NCBI RefSeq assembly: GCF_003071345.1
Contig: NZ_QCYK01000002.1
Span: 930,001 to 994,000 of the forward strand
DNA from: Chitinophaga parva
GTDB taxonomy: Bacteria; Bacteroidota; Bacteroidia; Chitinophagales; Chitinophagaceae
Length of the DNA stretch: 64,000 bases
Reading direction: 5' to 3'
Numbering within the stretch: position 1 is the first letter of the stretch; each line of letters opens with the position of its first letter. The notes under the pieces are model-generated. The model searched no databases, was not told where the DNA came from, and saw nothing but the letters and a program-made list of their open reading frames with translations. The position numbers and the translations under genes are program-made. Positions 46,301-54,703 of this stretch are shown piece by piece.

Positions 46301-46517
46301 GCTGAACCGACTGAAGATCCAGAAAGCGCGCCTGTACGTGATGGCTAATAACCTGTTTACCATCACCAGGTACAGCGGTCTCGATCCCGAGTTGAGCGGC
46401 GTGCTGGTGCCTGGCCCCACCGGCCCGCAGTACAGCGTTACCACCCGTGGTATAGATGCGCCCTGGCAGTATCCGCACACCCGCGTGTTCTCCGTCGGTT
46501 TTGACGCCACGTTCTAG
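43320..46517 (+). CDS. SusC/RagA family TonB-linked outer membrane protein
   Basis: 1065 residues from the ATG at 43320; an ATG at 43425 directly before the signal peptide (LLKALLTLFLLAWLAPGAYA) is an alternative. A CarboxypepD_reg-like domain follows (LTGKVTDDKGQPLPGAGV). The SusC plug shows VVVVGYGTQRRKDVTGSI, VTEAIQGRVAGVEI and ILIRGVSSLNNAQPLYIVDG. The barrel runs to FSVGFDATF. It is the transporter channel of a SusCD pair that imports oligosaccharides. susD follows 36 bp downstream. Confidence 0.95.
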   Translation: MKMNKCPSNMERRLSQPRSHLPVMQHTVNTHKPHYMLTRHLLKALLTLFLLAWLAPGAYAQQVSLTGKVTDDKGQPLPGAGVQVRGGKGGTGTDNAGIFHLSVPSHATIIVSYVGFDADTITLSGQTTLNVQLHPTTAALEQVVVVGYGTQRRKDVTGSIASIKGADVKSQPVTNVTEAIQGRVAGVEIVKSSGAPDAPSSILIRGVSSLNNAQPLYIVDGVRQTNGENFNMADIADINVLKDASAAAIYGSAAAGGVIIITTKKGQVGKPTINLNARYGITKPRTLQLLDRDNWIKMKRTIDPTYLQGNDHTDTLPNTDWTKELFRSGNEQNYNLSVSGANNNANYLVSGFYNNQKGVYLNNASRLIGARVNSEFKLGKIFRAGEELYIWGRNTNPVPPYATPINPPFRTTPIMPVYNPDKTDKSNIWGQSPTGYSGPNLVGQIMTAHILNKKLNLQGNAFVEVQLPLYLTFRSTLGYTFYNEAQNYFQEPYNFGQVKSPSNKLEKYTNNNQTLLTNYTLSFDHLFGKHAINALVGYEQIQNKYDGIDATETNVGGSSFGFIRTSQSDAFVTGGYDPNGLVKSQFGRLNYNYAGKYYISGAVRRDANFTVFGPGNQHGVFPSASAGWHISDEDFFKKGVPFIDLLKLRGSWGRLGNSNINSYYFLTTYEQVNSANFSPGGSPSVGITQTFIPNEKIKWEQVEETNIGIDLEALHHRLNFTAEWYNKTTNDMLYGLPVALSSGITALYETNIGSVNNKGIDLVLGYHDHAGKFSYGVNFTGSFNKNKVLNLDGVNANPILDGNNNYGNGSFGLMINNPLTITRAGAPFGRFWGYKVQGIFKTDDEAAKHGSQLGNTPHAGDLIYQDITGDGKVTADDKQVLGNPNPKFSYGANINLAYGAFDLNLLFNGVSGVQLFNGVKAYAQFPFSDGNTTAQVFNASYFGSNQLTSQPRINYNGVNDPNQNYNVPNSYFVENGSYLKLKNAQLGYNFSNTLLNRLKIQKARLYVMANNLFTITRYSGLDPELSGVLVPGPTGPQYSVTTRGIDAPWQYPHTRVFSVGFDATF

Positions 46518-46553
46518 TAACCCTATTCATTCATGATCTTAATACGTTGTAGT

Positions 46554-48371
46554 ATGTATAAAAAAATTGCAGCGCTGCTGCCGGCCATACTCCTGCTGGT
46601 TTCCTGCGCTAAAGATCCATCCGCTATCAGTCGTACGGATGTTTATTCCAACCTGAATTACCCGAAAAATACCAATGAACTGGGTGGGGTGCTCGCTGCC
46701 GCTTATGGCAACTGGCGCTCCATGGAGCTGGATGGCTTTGAAATGTTGTGTAAAGACTTTGCCGCCAGCGAGCACACAGCAGACGTGGCCTACGGCGGAG
46801 ACCAGCCCTGGACGGACCTTACGGTGAACCATCCTTCCGCCACCAACAGTTATGTAAATGACCTGTGGACAGGCCTGTACCGCGGTGTGAAGGAGTGCAA
46901 TGTGTTCTTTGACCGTGCGGATTATTACGAAAAAAATTATGGTGGCCCGGATACGCACCTGGCCGTAGAGCAGATGCGCGGGGAAGCACATTTCCTACGG
47001 GCACTGTACTACCTGGAGCTGGAATGTTTTTACGGGGAGGCCTATTTGAATGGTACCGCCAATGCCGATAAAATGGGCGTGCCCATTATTACTTCGGTGG
47101 CCAATGGGATAGACAGTACCCAGAAAGCCCGCAACGCCGTAGGCGAAGTGTGGGCCTTCATTGAAAGCGAATTGCAAACCGCCGCTACCCAGCTCAAAGG
47201 TGTAAGCTATGATGCAAACAATAAGGGCCGTGTAACTGAGTGGGCCGCAAAAGGCCTGCTGGCAAAGGCTTACGTGTACACCCAAAACTGGGCGGCTGCA
47301 CAGCCCATCCTGGAAGACGTGATCCAGCACAGTGGTAAATCCCTCATGCCTTATGCCAAATACAAAGATGCATTTGTGGCAATTGCGGCCAATGAGTTCA
47401 ACGAAGAATCCCTGTTCGAGATCAATGTAGACCGCAACTCTGCCGGTGGTTACGGCATCTTTGACCAGCCACTTACCAACCTTACCACCAGCCAGGGCCT
47501 CATCTGGGCGGTAACGGTGATCGGGGATAATGGCAGTGAGAACAGCCCCATTTCCCTGGGCTATGGCAACGAGTACATACACGATGCCAACCTGAAACGC
47601 TTTGGTTTCCCACAGCCGCTCTACACCATGATCAAGAACCCGAAGTTTGATGCCAGCAAGGACTCTTCCGTAAGCAACCTGCCCCGCATCATAGACCCGG
47701 CCTACAAAGCCACTTCCCTGGCAAACCGTACCAACGGTACCGTAGATCCCCGCCTGGAAGTATGTGCACTGCAACCGTGGATAGACAGCGCCAGCCTGGA
47801 TGGTACCAACTGGCGGCCCATTGCCAAGTGTTCCAACATTGGCAGCATCAGCCTGCGCGACTCACACTATGGCTGGAGCTTCCGCAAGTATGCCACGTTT
47901 GATAACAACATTTTCAACTACGGTCCTGCCGCAGATGGTGCTAACTATTACATCCTGCGCCTGGCAGACATTTACCTGCTGTATGCAGAAACCATGATGC
48001 ACCAGGGTAACAACACCGTAGCGCTGGAATACATCAACAAAGTGCACCGCCGCGCCTATAACAAGCCCGTGAACACGCCGGATGCCAGCGTGGATTATGC
48101 ATCTCTTACCGCAAAAACAAAAGCGATCAATGACCCGGTGCTGGGCAGTAACCCGCTGTACTATGAACGCTGGGCAGAGCTCTTTAATGAAGGCCACTGG
48201 TGGTTCGACGTGTGCCGCTGGCGCATTGGTAAATCGGAAGCGGCTTACTACGGCACCTCCCTGGTAGGCGGTGCCATCCAGTGGGACGACAGCCGTTCCT
48301 ATACCTGGCCTATTCCCAGCAATGAGCTGCAAAGGAATACGCTGATGAAGCAGAACCCGGGGAATGACTAA
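46554..48371 (+). CDS. RagB/SusD family glycan-binding lipoprotein
   Basis: 605 residues from the ATG at 46554. The signal peptide ends in the lipobox LLLVSC. TPR-type helical repeats follow, with typical SusD blocks: AAYGNWRSMELDGFEM, GEAHFLRALYYLELECFYG, WAAKGLLAKAYVYTQNW, ILRLADIYLLYAETM and LYYERWAELFNEGHWWFD. The C-terminus reads YTWPIPSNELQRN. It caps the SusC channel on the cell surface and captures the glycan. Confidence 0.95.
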   Translation: MYKKIAALLPAILLLVSCAKDPSAISRTDVYSNLNYPKNTNELGGVLAAAYGNWRSMELDGFEMLCKDFAASEHTADVAYGGDQPWTDLTVNHPSATNSYVNDLWTGLYRGVKECNVFFDRADYYEKNYGGPDTHLAVEQMRGEAHFLRALYYLELECFYGEAYLNGTANADKMGVPIITSVANGIDSTQKARNAVGEVWAFIESELQTAATQLKGVSYDANNKGRVTEWAAKGLLAKAYVYTQNWAAAQPILEDVIQHSGKSLMPYAKYKDAFVAIAANEFNEESLFEINVDRNSAGGYGIFDQPLTNLTTSQGLIWAVTVIGDNGSENSPISLGYGNEYIHDANLKRFGFPQPLYTMIKNPKFDASKDSSVSNLPRIIDPAYKATSLANRTNGTVDPRLEVCALQPWIDSASLDGTNWRPIAKCSNIGSISLRDSHYGWSFRKYATFDNNIFNYGPAADGANYYILRLADIYLLYAETMMHQGNNTVALEYINKVHRRAYNKPVNTPDASVDYASLTAKTKAINDPVLGSNPLYYERWAELFNEGHWWFDVCRWRIGKSEAAYYGTSLVGGAIQWDDSRSYTWPIPSNELQRNTLMKQNPGND

Positions 48372-48391
48372 AGAGGTTAATAGTTAAAGGG

Positions 48392-48450
48392 GAATGGTTA
48401 ATCGTTCAATGTCCGGAATATCCGGGTCAAACAAAGACGATTAACCATTC
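48392..48450. repeat. Intergenic inverted repeat between susD and the GH71/99 gene
   Basis: A perfect 14-bp inverted repeat (GAATGGTTAATCGT at 48392-48405, ACGATTAACCATTC at 48437-48450) encloses a smaller hairpin (CCGGA / TCCGG at 48413-48425). Further copies of the TTAACC motif flank it (GGTTAA near 48375, ATTAACCA at 48475-48482). No T tract follows, so it is not a standard terminator. Confidence 0.8.
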
Positions 48451-48490
48451 ACGAATAACATTCAACGGTTCACCATTAACCATCAATGTA

Positions 48491-49684
48491 ATGAAATTGC
48501 AAATGACCATGCTGTGCTGGTTGCTCTGTACGGGAGCAGCCCTGGCGCAGCCATACCCACCCGGGAATACAAAACCCAGGATCTTTGTGCACCTGATGCC
48601 CTGGTTTGAGACCAAGGCTACCAATACGCCGGCCAATACCTGGGGCATTCACTGGACCATGGCCACGGCGCACCCGGACGTGATAGACAAGGATGGCAAG
48701 CGGCAGATCGCTTCATTGTATTACCCGCTTACCGGGCCTTATGCCTCCGGCGATACGGTACTCATAGAATACCAGCTGCTGCTTATGCAGTATAGTGGTA
48801 TAGATGGGGTACTGATAGACTGGCCGGGCATTTTGGAGCACAATGATTACCCGCTGCTGGTGCGCAACACAGAAAAGATCGTATCGGTGCTGCAACGTAC
48901 CAGGCTGCATTTTGCGATCGTGTATGAAGATCATAATATCAATATCACCGCGCAGGATGGCGCGCTGCACGTGGGAAAGATAGATGCGGCGCGGGCTGAC
49001 ATGGCTTACCTGCAGGCGCACTTTTTTACACTGCCCAGTTATGAGCACCTGAACGGCCAGCCCATGCTGCTGAATTTTGGCCCCCAGACCTTTGAACAGC
49101 CGGCCGCGTGGAGCCGCATCTTTGACAGCCTGCAACCGGCACCGGCCTTTTTCCCCCTGTGGGGCCACGACCGGTATGCGGGTGCAAATGCAGCCGGCAC
49201 GTTTGCATGGATCAATGAAGACCATACCGTAAGCCTGCAGAAATATTACGCGGAGCAGGATAGCCGGCCCCGCATTGCGTCTGCATATCCCGGTTTTGAA
49301 AGTTATTACTTAAAAGGAGGATGGGATGGGCCCAGGTGGTCCATAGCACATACACCTGCTACGTTCAGTACTACGCTGGACCTGGCGCTCCAAAGCAAAC
49401 TGCCTTACATACAGCTGCCTACCTGGAATGATTACGGGGAAGGCACTACGATAGAACCTACCCGCGAGTACAGGTATGCTTACCTGACCCTGCTGCAACG
49501 CAAGCTGGGCGTGCCTTTTACGCAACAGCAGCTGGAGCTGGTGACCACTTTCTATAACCTGCGCCGCTATTATGCCGGTAATGCGCAGCAACAAAAGAAG
49601 CTCGATGCGGTGTTTGCGCAACTGGCCCAGGGGGATGTTGTGGGAGCGGAAAAGGAGATGAAGGCAATGAAGAAGGGGAGGTGA
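48491..49684 (+). CDS. GH71/99-like glycoside hydrolase
   Basis: 397 residues with a signal peptide (MLCWLLCTGAALA). The mature protein starts KPRIFVHLMPWFETK, the beta-barrel entry of the GH71/99-like superfamily, and contains GVLIDWPG, FAIVYEDHNI with acidic active-site residues, LLNFGPQTF, and a C-terminal IQLPTWNDYGEGTTIEPT strand with conserved Asp and Glu. GH99 members are endo-alpha-mannosidases/mannanases and GH71 are alpha-1,3-glucanases; this protein belongs to the wider group, so an endo-alpha-glycosidase on the imported glycan is likely. It follows susD on the same strand. Confidence 0.85.
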   Translation: MKLQMTMLCWLLCTGAALAQPYPPGNTKPRIFVHLMPWFETKATNTPANTWGIHWTMATAHPDVIDKDGKRQIASLYYPLTGPYASGDTVLIEYQLLLMQYSGIDGVLIDWPGILEHNDYPLLVRNTEKIVSVLQRTRLHFAIVYEDHNINITAQDGALHVGKIDAARADMAYLQAHFFTLPSYEHLNGQPMLLNFGPQTFEQPAAWSRIFDSLQPAPAFFPLWGHDRYAGANAAGTFAWINEDHTVSLQKYYAEQDSRPRIASAYPGFESYYLKGGWDGPRWSIAHTPATFSTTLDLALQSKLPYIQLPTWNDYGEGTTIEPTREYRYAYLTLLQRKLGVPFTQQQLELVTTFYNLRRYYAGNAQQQKKLDAVFAQLAQGDVVGAEKEMKAMKKGR

Positions 49685-49725
49685 GGTGATACAAAAAATA
49701 AAACACGCCCTTTTTGTTAATACCC

Positions 49726-49757
49726 TTGTTTATTCGACTTTTTGTTGTGTAAATTTG
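49726..49757 (+). promoter_or_regulatory. Candidate promoter of the GH31 gene
   Basis: TTG at 49726-49728 and TAAATTTG at 49750-49757 lie 21 bp apart. Both match the Bacteroidota -33 (TTG) and -7 (TAnnTTTG) elements. A transcript from here would have a leader of about 170 nt before the GH31 start. Confidence 0.5.
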
Positions 49758-49935
49758 AAGTTTCTGGGATCGTTCCCGGAAAAATTAATTGATGAATTTC
49801 AATTAATTAAACATTCAATATTAATTAGCCTTGTATGTCGCCAGCAGCCGGACCGGTAACCTGTCTGCCTGGCGGCTTACCGGCTTCCTGTTGCTGAAGA
49901 CCGGGAGCCTTCAGGCACAAACCAAACAGTAATTT

Positions 49936-52392
49936 ATGAAGACATGCAAATGGCGTTGGATCGCCGGATGCTGCATGTTGGCCATGGCCATTCCGGCATA
50001 TGCCCAGCAAACAGTGAACACGGCAGGCAACGTAGAGAAAGTTACCGTAAACGGGCAGACCATTCACCTGAAAGCCAGCAACACAGACATTGAGATTGCC
50101 GTGTTCTCCCCCACCATGGTGCGCGTACGGATGGACCGCCACCCGCTGCCACCTGCCTTTTCCTATGCCGTAGTAGCCAAGCCCCAGCCTACGGCGGTGA
50201 AGACAACCGATGCTGGTGGCGCTATGACCATCCTCACGGATTCCATTAAGATCGTGGTGCAGAAGAAGCCCTACTCTATTGCCTTCTATAACGCACAAGG
50301 CCAGGAGGTAAACGCAGATGAGCAGGGGCTCACTACCAGTTGGGTGGGTAACAACGTAACCACCTACAAGCACCTGCAGGAGGGCGAACGCTTCATAGGC
50401 CTGGGCGAGAAGACCGGCCCCCTGGACCGCTTTGGTAATGCTTATACTAACTGGAACAGTGACGTATTTGGTTACGCGGTGAATGCGGACCCCATTTATT
50501 CCACCATACCTTTTTATATCGGTATCCATCATCACCTGAACTATGGCATCCTGTTCGATAACAGCTACCAGAGCGACTTTAGCTTTGGCGCCAGCACGGA
50601 CCGTTATGCTGCTTTTGGTGCACGCGACGGGGAAATGAATTACTTTTTCATTTACCACCAGCAGGTGGCGGATATCATCAGTGAATACACGGCCCTCACC
50701 GGCCGCATGCCCATGCCGCCCCTGTGGAGCCTGGGCTATCAACAGAACCGCTACAGTTACTATCCCGACACGGAAGTAAAACGCATTGCGCAAACGTTGC
50801 GTGAAAAGAAAATACCGGCAGACGGTATTACGCTGGATATCCACTACATGGATAACTACAAGCTCTTTACCTGGAACAAGGATCGTTTCCCTGATCCGAA
50901 AAAAATGATCGCAGACCTGAAGGCGGAAGGTTTCCGTACCACGCTGATCGTAGACCCGGGCATTAAAGTGGAAGACGGCTATGCCGCCCATGAAGAGGGC
51001 GTAAAGGCCAATGTGTTCATCAAATACAGCGATGGAAAGCTGTACAGCGGCCAGGTTTGGCCCGGCTGGTGCAACTTTACTGATTATACCGATCCCCGGG
51101 GCCGTGCGTGGTGGAAGGGGCAGATCCGCAACTACACAGACATCGGCGTGGCCGGTATCTGGAACGATATGAACGAGATAGCCACCTGGGGGCAGAAGAT
51201 GCCGAACAACGTGCTCTTTGCCTACGATGGCCATCCCACTACGCACCTGCAGGCACACAACATTTATGCGCTGAACATGGCCCGCAGCAGTTATGAAGGT
51301 GCGCGCGAGGCAACCCAGGAGCGCCCCTTCATCCTTACCCGTGCCGGCTATGCGGGGCTGCAACGCTACACCGCCATCTGGACGGGCGACAACCGCGCGG
51401 AAGATGACCACATGCTGGCCGGCGTGCGCCTGCTGAACAGCCTGGGGCTGAGTGGCGTGGCCTTTACCGGGATGGACATTGGCGGTTTCACCGGCAATGC
51501 CACCGTGGGCCTCTACACCCGCTGGATCCAGCTGGGTGCCTTCATTCCGTATTACCGCAGCCACACGGCGGTGAACACCCGCTCTTCCGAACCATGGACC
51601 TACGGGGAGGAAACAATGGAAATAGCGCGCAACTTCATTAACCTGCGCTACAAGCTGATGCCATATCTCTATTCCAACTTCTACGCCGCCGCTACCACCG
51701 GCTTGCCCGTGCAACGCAGCCTGGCCATCGATTACACTTTTGACGGCAAGGTGTATGACCCGCAATACCAGAACCAGTTTTGCTTTGGCCCGGCCCTGAT
51801 GGTGGCGCCCGTGACCAGCCAGCAAACGGTGGCCAAGATCTACTTCCCGCAAGGCAGCTGGTACGATCTGTATAATGACACGCTGATCAGCGGCAACCAG
51901 GAAAAGCTCGTAGAACTGAGCTGGCAGAAGCTGCCGGTGTATGTAAAGGAAAGCAGCATCATCCCCATGCAATCACTGGTGCAAAGTACCAGCGAAAAGC
52001 CGGACGATACCCTGCGCATCCACATTTACAAAGGCCAGCAGGAAAATCATTTTGTATACTATGAAGATGACGGCATCAGTTACAAATACGAGCATGGTGA
52101 TTACTATAAACGTGATATCGCCTACACGCCCGGCAATAACACTATTACCCTCGGCAAAGCAGCTGGTAAGTTCACTTCTAAATTTGGAACAGTAGCGCTC
52201 ATCCTGCATGGCTTTGGGGATGTACAGCCGAAGGTGAACGGTGCCGCAGTAACGGCTGCAAAGGCCCGTCTGCCCTTTCTTTCACCCATTTCCCGCTTTG
52301 ATCCGCAGGGAGGCTTTACACCAGTGGATAGCTGTGACGTGAAGGTGATCACCGTGCAGAATGGGAGCGATAAGATGGAGGTGCAGTATTAG
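49936..52392 (+). CDS. GH31 family alpha-glycosidase
   Basis: 818 residues with a signal peptide (GCCMLAMAIPAYA). An N-terminal galactose-mutarotase-like domain (to about residue 240) is followed by the catalytic barrel with MPPLWSLGYQQNRYSYY. The nucleophile is Asp411 in GIWNDMNE and the acid/base is Asp485 in IWTGDNRAEDDH. After the barrel come the proximal C-terminal domain and a DUF5110-like end (FVYYEDDGISYKYEHGDYY). Members are alpha-glucosidases or alpha-xylosidases; the WNDMNE form fits alpha-glucosidase type. It probably trims non-reducing ends in the periplasm. Confidence 0.93.
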   Translation: MKTCKWRWIAGCCMLAMAIPAYAQQTVNTAGNVEKVTVNGQTIHLKASNTDIEIAVFSPTMVRVRMDRHPLPPAFSYAVVAKPQPTAVKTTDAGGAMTILTDSIKIVVQKKPYSIAFYNAQGQEVNADEQGLTTSWVGNNVTTYKHLQEGERFIGLGEKTGPLDRFGNAYTNWNSDVFGYAVNADPIYSTIPFYIGIHHHLNYGILFDNSYQSDFSFGASTDRYAAFGARDGEMNYFFIYHQQVADIISEYTALTGRMPMPPLWSLGYQQNRYSYYPDTEVKRIAQTLREKKIPADGITLDIHYMDNYKLFTWNKDRFPDPKKMIADLKAEGFRTTLIVDPGIKVEDGYAAHEEGVKANVFIKYSDGKLYSGQVWPGWCNFTDYTDPRGRAWWKGQIRNYTDIGVAGIWNDMNEIATWGQKMPNNVLFAYDGHPTTHLQAHNIYALNMARSSYEGAREATQERPFILTRAGYAGLQRYTAIWTGDNRAEDDHMLAGVRLLNSLGLSGVAFTGMDIGGFTGNATVGLYTRWIQLGAFIPYYRSHTAVNTRSSEPWTYGEETMEIARNFINLRYKLMPYLYSNFYAAATTGLPVQRSLAIDYTFDGKVYDPQYQNQFCFGPALMVAPVTSQQTVAKIYFPQGSWYDLYNDTLISGNQEKLVELSWQKLPVYVKESSIIPMQSLVQSTSEKPDDTLRIHIYKGQQENHFVYYEDDGISYKYEHGDYYKRDIAYTPGNNTITLGKAAGKFTSKFGTVALILHGFGDVQPKVNGAAVTAAKARLPFLSPISRFDPQGGFTPVDSCDVKVITVQNGSDKMEVQY

Positions 52393-52448
52393 TTTTTACG
52401 GAACACGTAGAACTTACGGATATTTTATAACGTGATGCAAATTTGGAC

Positions 52449-52477
52449 AAGGTGGAAGGATCTCCTTCCACCTTTTT
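52449..52477. terminator. Bidirectional terminator between GH31 and lacI genes
   Basis: AAGGTGGAAGGA and TCCTTCCACCTT pair over 10-12 bp with a tight loop, followed by a T tract. It lies between the convergent genes. Confidence 0.85.
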
Positions 52478-52494
52478 GCATTTACCTGATACGA

Positions 52495-53508
52495 TCACTT
52501 ATTATTCACCACCAGCTGTGAATCCAATATGATCTTGTAATAAGCCTGCGATTTATCATCTTTCTGGTCCAGGAGCTCCAGTAAAGTTTCCGTGGCCTTC
52601 TGGCCCTGGAGATAGGGGAATTGTTCCACTGACGCCAGGGGAGGGAACGCCGTATAATTGCTCAGCGGAAGATTGGCATAACTTACAAAGGTAATGTCCT
52701 TGTTGATCTTCATTTTCTTTTCCCGTGCATACTGCACCGCATCCAGGGCCACATAATCATTGAAAGCCACTACGGCAGTTACTTTGCGTTTGAGCGAGAG
52801 CAGCTGCTGCATGGCGTCGTAGGTGCCCTGCTTCGTAAGGTCGGAGGATACGATGAGGGAGGGGTCGTACTTGAGACGCTTCTTGTGCAGGGCATTCATA
52901 TAGCCTTTTACCCGTTCCTGGCTGGCAAAAAGCTTGTCGGGCCCATTGATCATCCCAATGATGCGGTGGCCTTTTTCCAGCAGGAAGTCCACCGCCTGGA
53001 TGGTGCCGGACTCCATATTGCACGCTACATAGTGGATATTGGGCAGCTTGGGAATGCGGTCAAAGAACACTACCGGGATGTTATATTTCTTCAGCATTTC
53101 AAAGTGGGAATAGTTCACCGTGTTTTTCGCCAGCGACACGATCAACCCATCCACGCGGTGGTTCTTCATGGTTTCCACGATGGTTCTTTCCCGGTCCTCG
53201 TCATCGTGCGACTGGCCCAGCAGCACGGTGTACCGGTTCTTATGCGCCGTGTCTTCAATGCCGCTGATGGCGGTGGAGAAGAAGGCTTCAGATAGCTCGG
53301 GCAGGATAACGCCCAGCGTAAAGGTCTTGTTCTGCTGGAAGAAGATAGCCGTCTGGTTAGGCTCATAGCCCAGCTCCTTGGCCAGCTGCTGCACCATGGT
53401 CTTGGTCTTCAGGCCAATGCTGTAATGGTCGTGCAAGGCGCGCGACACCGTGGAGGGCGAAACGTTGAGCCGCTTCGCAATTTCTTTGATGGTAGGTAGT
53501 TTCGTCAT
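52495..53508 (-). CDS. LacI family transcriptional regulator
   Basis: 337 residues. The N-terminal HTH reads PTIKEIAKRLNVSPSTVSRAL with the following hinge (LAKELGYEPNQTA). The periplasmic-binding-like effector domain has TLGVILPELSEAFFSTAISGIE, GLIVSLAKN, VVFFDRIPKL and AVVAFNDYVALDAVQYARE. It binds palindromic operators and releases or binds them on sensing a sugar. It is encoded after a nucleotidyltransferase gene (52 bp gap) and next to the polysaccharide locus; a palindrome at 53544-53563 just upstream suggests autoregulation. Confidence 0.93.
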   Translation of the reverse strand: MTKLPTIKEIAKRLNVSPSTVSRALHDHYSIGLKTKTMVQQLAKELGYEPNQTAIFFQQNKTFTLGVILPELSEAFFSTAISGIEDTAHKNRYTVLLGQSHDDEDRERTIVETMKNHRVDGLIVSLAKNTVNYSHFEMLKKYNIPVVFFDRIPKLPNIHYVACNMESGTIQAVDFLLEKGHRIIGMINGPDKLFASQERVKGYMNALHKKRLKYDPSLIVSSDLTKQGTYDAMQQLLSLKRKVTAVVAFNDYVALDAVQYAREKKMKINKDITFVSYANLPLSNYTAFPPLASVEQFPYLQGQKATETLLELLDQKDDKSQAYYKIILDSQLVVNNK

Positions 53509-53543
53509 TACAGGTGTTTCTTAAAAATACCTACATTTTCTGA

Positions 53544-53563
53544 TAATGCAACGCGTTGCGTTA
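53544..53563. promoter_or_regulatory. Palindromic operator-like site upstream of lacI
   Basis: GCAACGCGTTGC is a perfect 12-bp palindrome (53548-53559) that extends to 20 bp with one mismatched pair. It overlaps the stop codon of the nucleotidyltransferase gene and lies 36 bp before lacI. Size, symmetry and the core AACGCGTT fit a LacI-family operator. Confidence 0.55.
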
Positions 53564-54466
53564 CACCAGCACGCCCCACAGGTTGGGTGGATAGGCGCCT
53601 GTAGCGATCAGCGCATCCAGGTTTTGCTGCACAAACGGAGCATCCTCTTTGTACGTAACGCCGAACCAGCGGGCATTTGTACGGATGAGCCGGATGCTGG
53701 CCGCCCCACTTTGTAGCAGGCCGTCTGCCAGGCTGGGAATATAAAATTCTGTTTTCGGCTCCTCCTTATGTGCGGCCAGGAATGCCCGGAACGCAACGGT
53801 TGCGTATTGGAACACAGAGGGGTGGAAGCACCAGCAGTTCATAGACACCGTAGTGTCCGGGGCCAGCGGGTGTTGCACACCATCTTCTTCGTATACAATA
53901 CCATTTTCTGTAGGGTAGATGTTGGTACGCTCCGTGATGGAAGTGAGCAGGCCTGCAGCATTGGTTGTGCATACGCCCCGGCTCACGGAACCGTATTCAG
54001 ACAGGGTTTGGGAGAGGATAAAGCCAATGTTGGCATGCGTTTGCGCGTTGCACTCCGTTTGCAGGAAGTGCGCGGCCTTGGCAAATGTATCGTACCCATA
54101 AAAGTCGTCTGCATTGATAATGGCAAAGGGCTCATTCACCGCAGGCCTTGCGCAAAGCAGTGCATGCCCGGTGCCCCAGGGTTTGGTACGGGTGGCAGGA
54201 ACGGCCACGCCTTCCATGGCGTTGTGCAACTCCTGGTACACGTACGCAATGGCAATGCGCCCACGCAATTTGGGCTCAAAGATCTCCTTGAATTCATCTG
54301 CAAAGGAAGAGCGGATGATGAACACCACTTTGTTAAAGCCCGCTTTGATGGCGTCGTAGATGGCATATTCCAGCATGGTTTCCTTGGAAGGGCCAAAGCT
54401 GGCAATCTGTTTCAGACTACCATAACGGGAGGCCATCCCGGCGGCCATAATAATGAGGATAGGCAT
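53561..54466 (-). CDS. Sugar nucleotidyltransferase-like protein
   Basis: 301 residues with a GT-A nucleotidyltransferase fold. The NTP-binding signature appears as IIMAAGMASRYGSLKQIASF with its Gly-rich loop and Lys. The base/sugar site follows as TKPWGTGHALLCA, and AIINADDFYGYD carries the metal-binding Asp pair. Proteins of this kind activate sugar phosphates, but in Bacteroidota this branch ('nucleotidyltransferase family protein') is uncharacterised and often found with sugar-kinase or LacI genes. It is the first gene of a two-gene minus-strand unit with lacI. Confidence 0.85.
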   Translation of the reverse strand: MPILIIMAAGMASRYGSLKQIASFGPSKETMLEYAIYDAIKAGFNKVVFIIRSSFADEFKEIFEPKLRGRIAIAYVYQELHNAMEGVAVPATRTKPWGTGHALLCARPAVNEPFAIINADDFYGYDTFAKAAHFLQTECNAQTHANIGFILSQTLSEYGSVSRGVCTTNAAGLLTSITERTNIYPTENGIVYEEDGVQHPLAPDTTVSMNCWCFHPSVFQYATVAFRAFLAAHKEEPKTEFYIPSLADGLLQSGAASIRLIRTNARWFGVTYKEDAPFVQQNLDALIATGAYPPNLWGVLV

Positions 54467-54545
54467 AATATAAGCGCAATTTTTGATAAACAGAACAGGG
54501 CGAATATAGGCATTGCCTTTGCCCCTTTTGCGCAGCCTTGATGCT

Positions 54546-54587
54546 CAAACGTTTGCGGAAACGCAAATTCACACAAACGGTTGCGTG
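54546..54587. promoter_or_regulatory. Operator-like palindromes upstream of the nucleotidyltransferase gene
   Basis: CAAACGTTTG (54546-54555) is a perfect 10-bp palindrome with a central CG, and CACAAACGGTTGCGTG (54572-54587) is an imperfect related element 16 bp away; GGAAACGCAAA lies between them. Their half-sites (CAAAC, GCAAC) resemble the palindrome before lacI. They lie 80-120 bp upstream of the start codon, suitable for LacI-type control. Confidence 0.45.
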
Positions 54588-54703
54588 AAGATCCGCCTGG
54601 CAGGAGCGGGTGTTGCACACAGGACAAGATCAGGTACACAGGCGCCATTTTTTTTAATACAGTCATAAAATTAAATGCGCGGGGAACGCCGTATTTTTAG
54701 TGC

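Noticed and set aside
49825..51972. A 715-codon frame antisense to the GH31 gene
   Set aside because: The GH31 frame carries both catalytic Asp residues and a signal peptide. The antisense frame is a composition effect.
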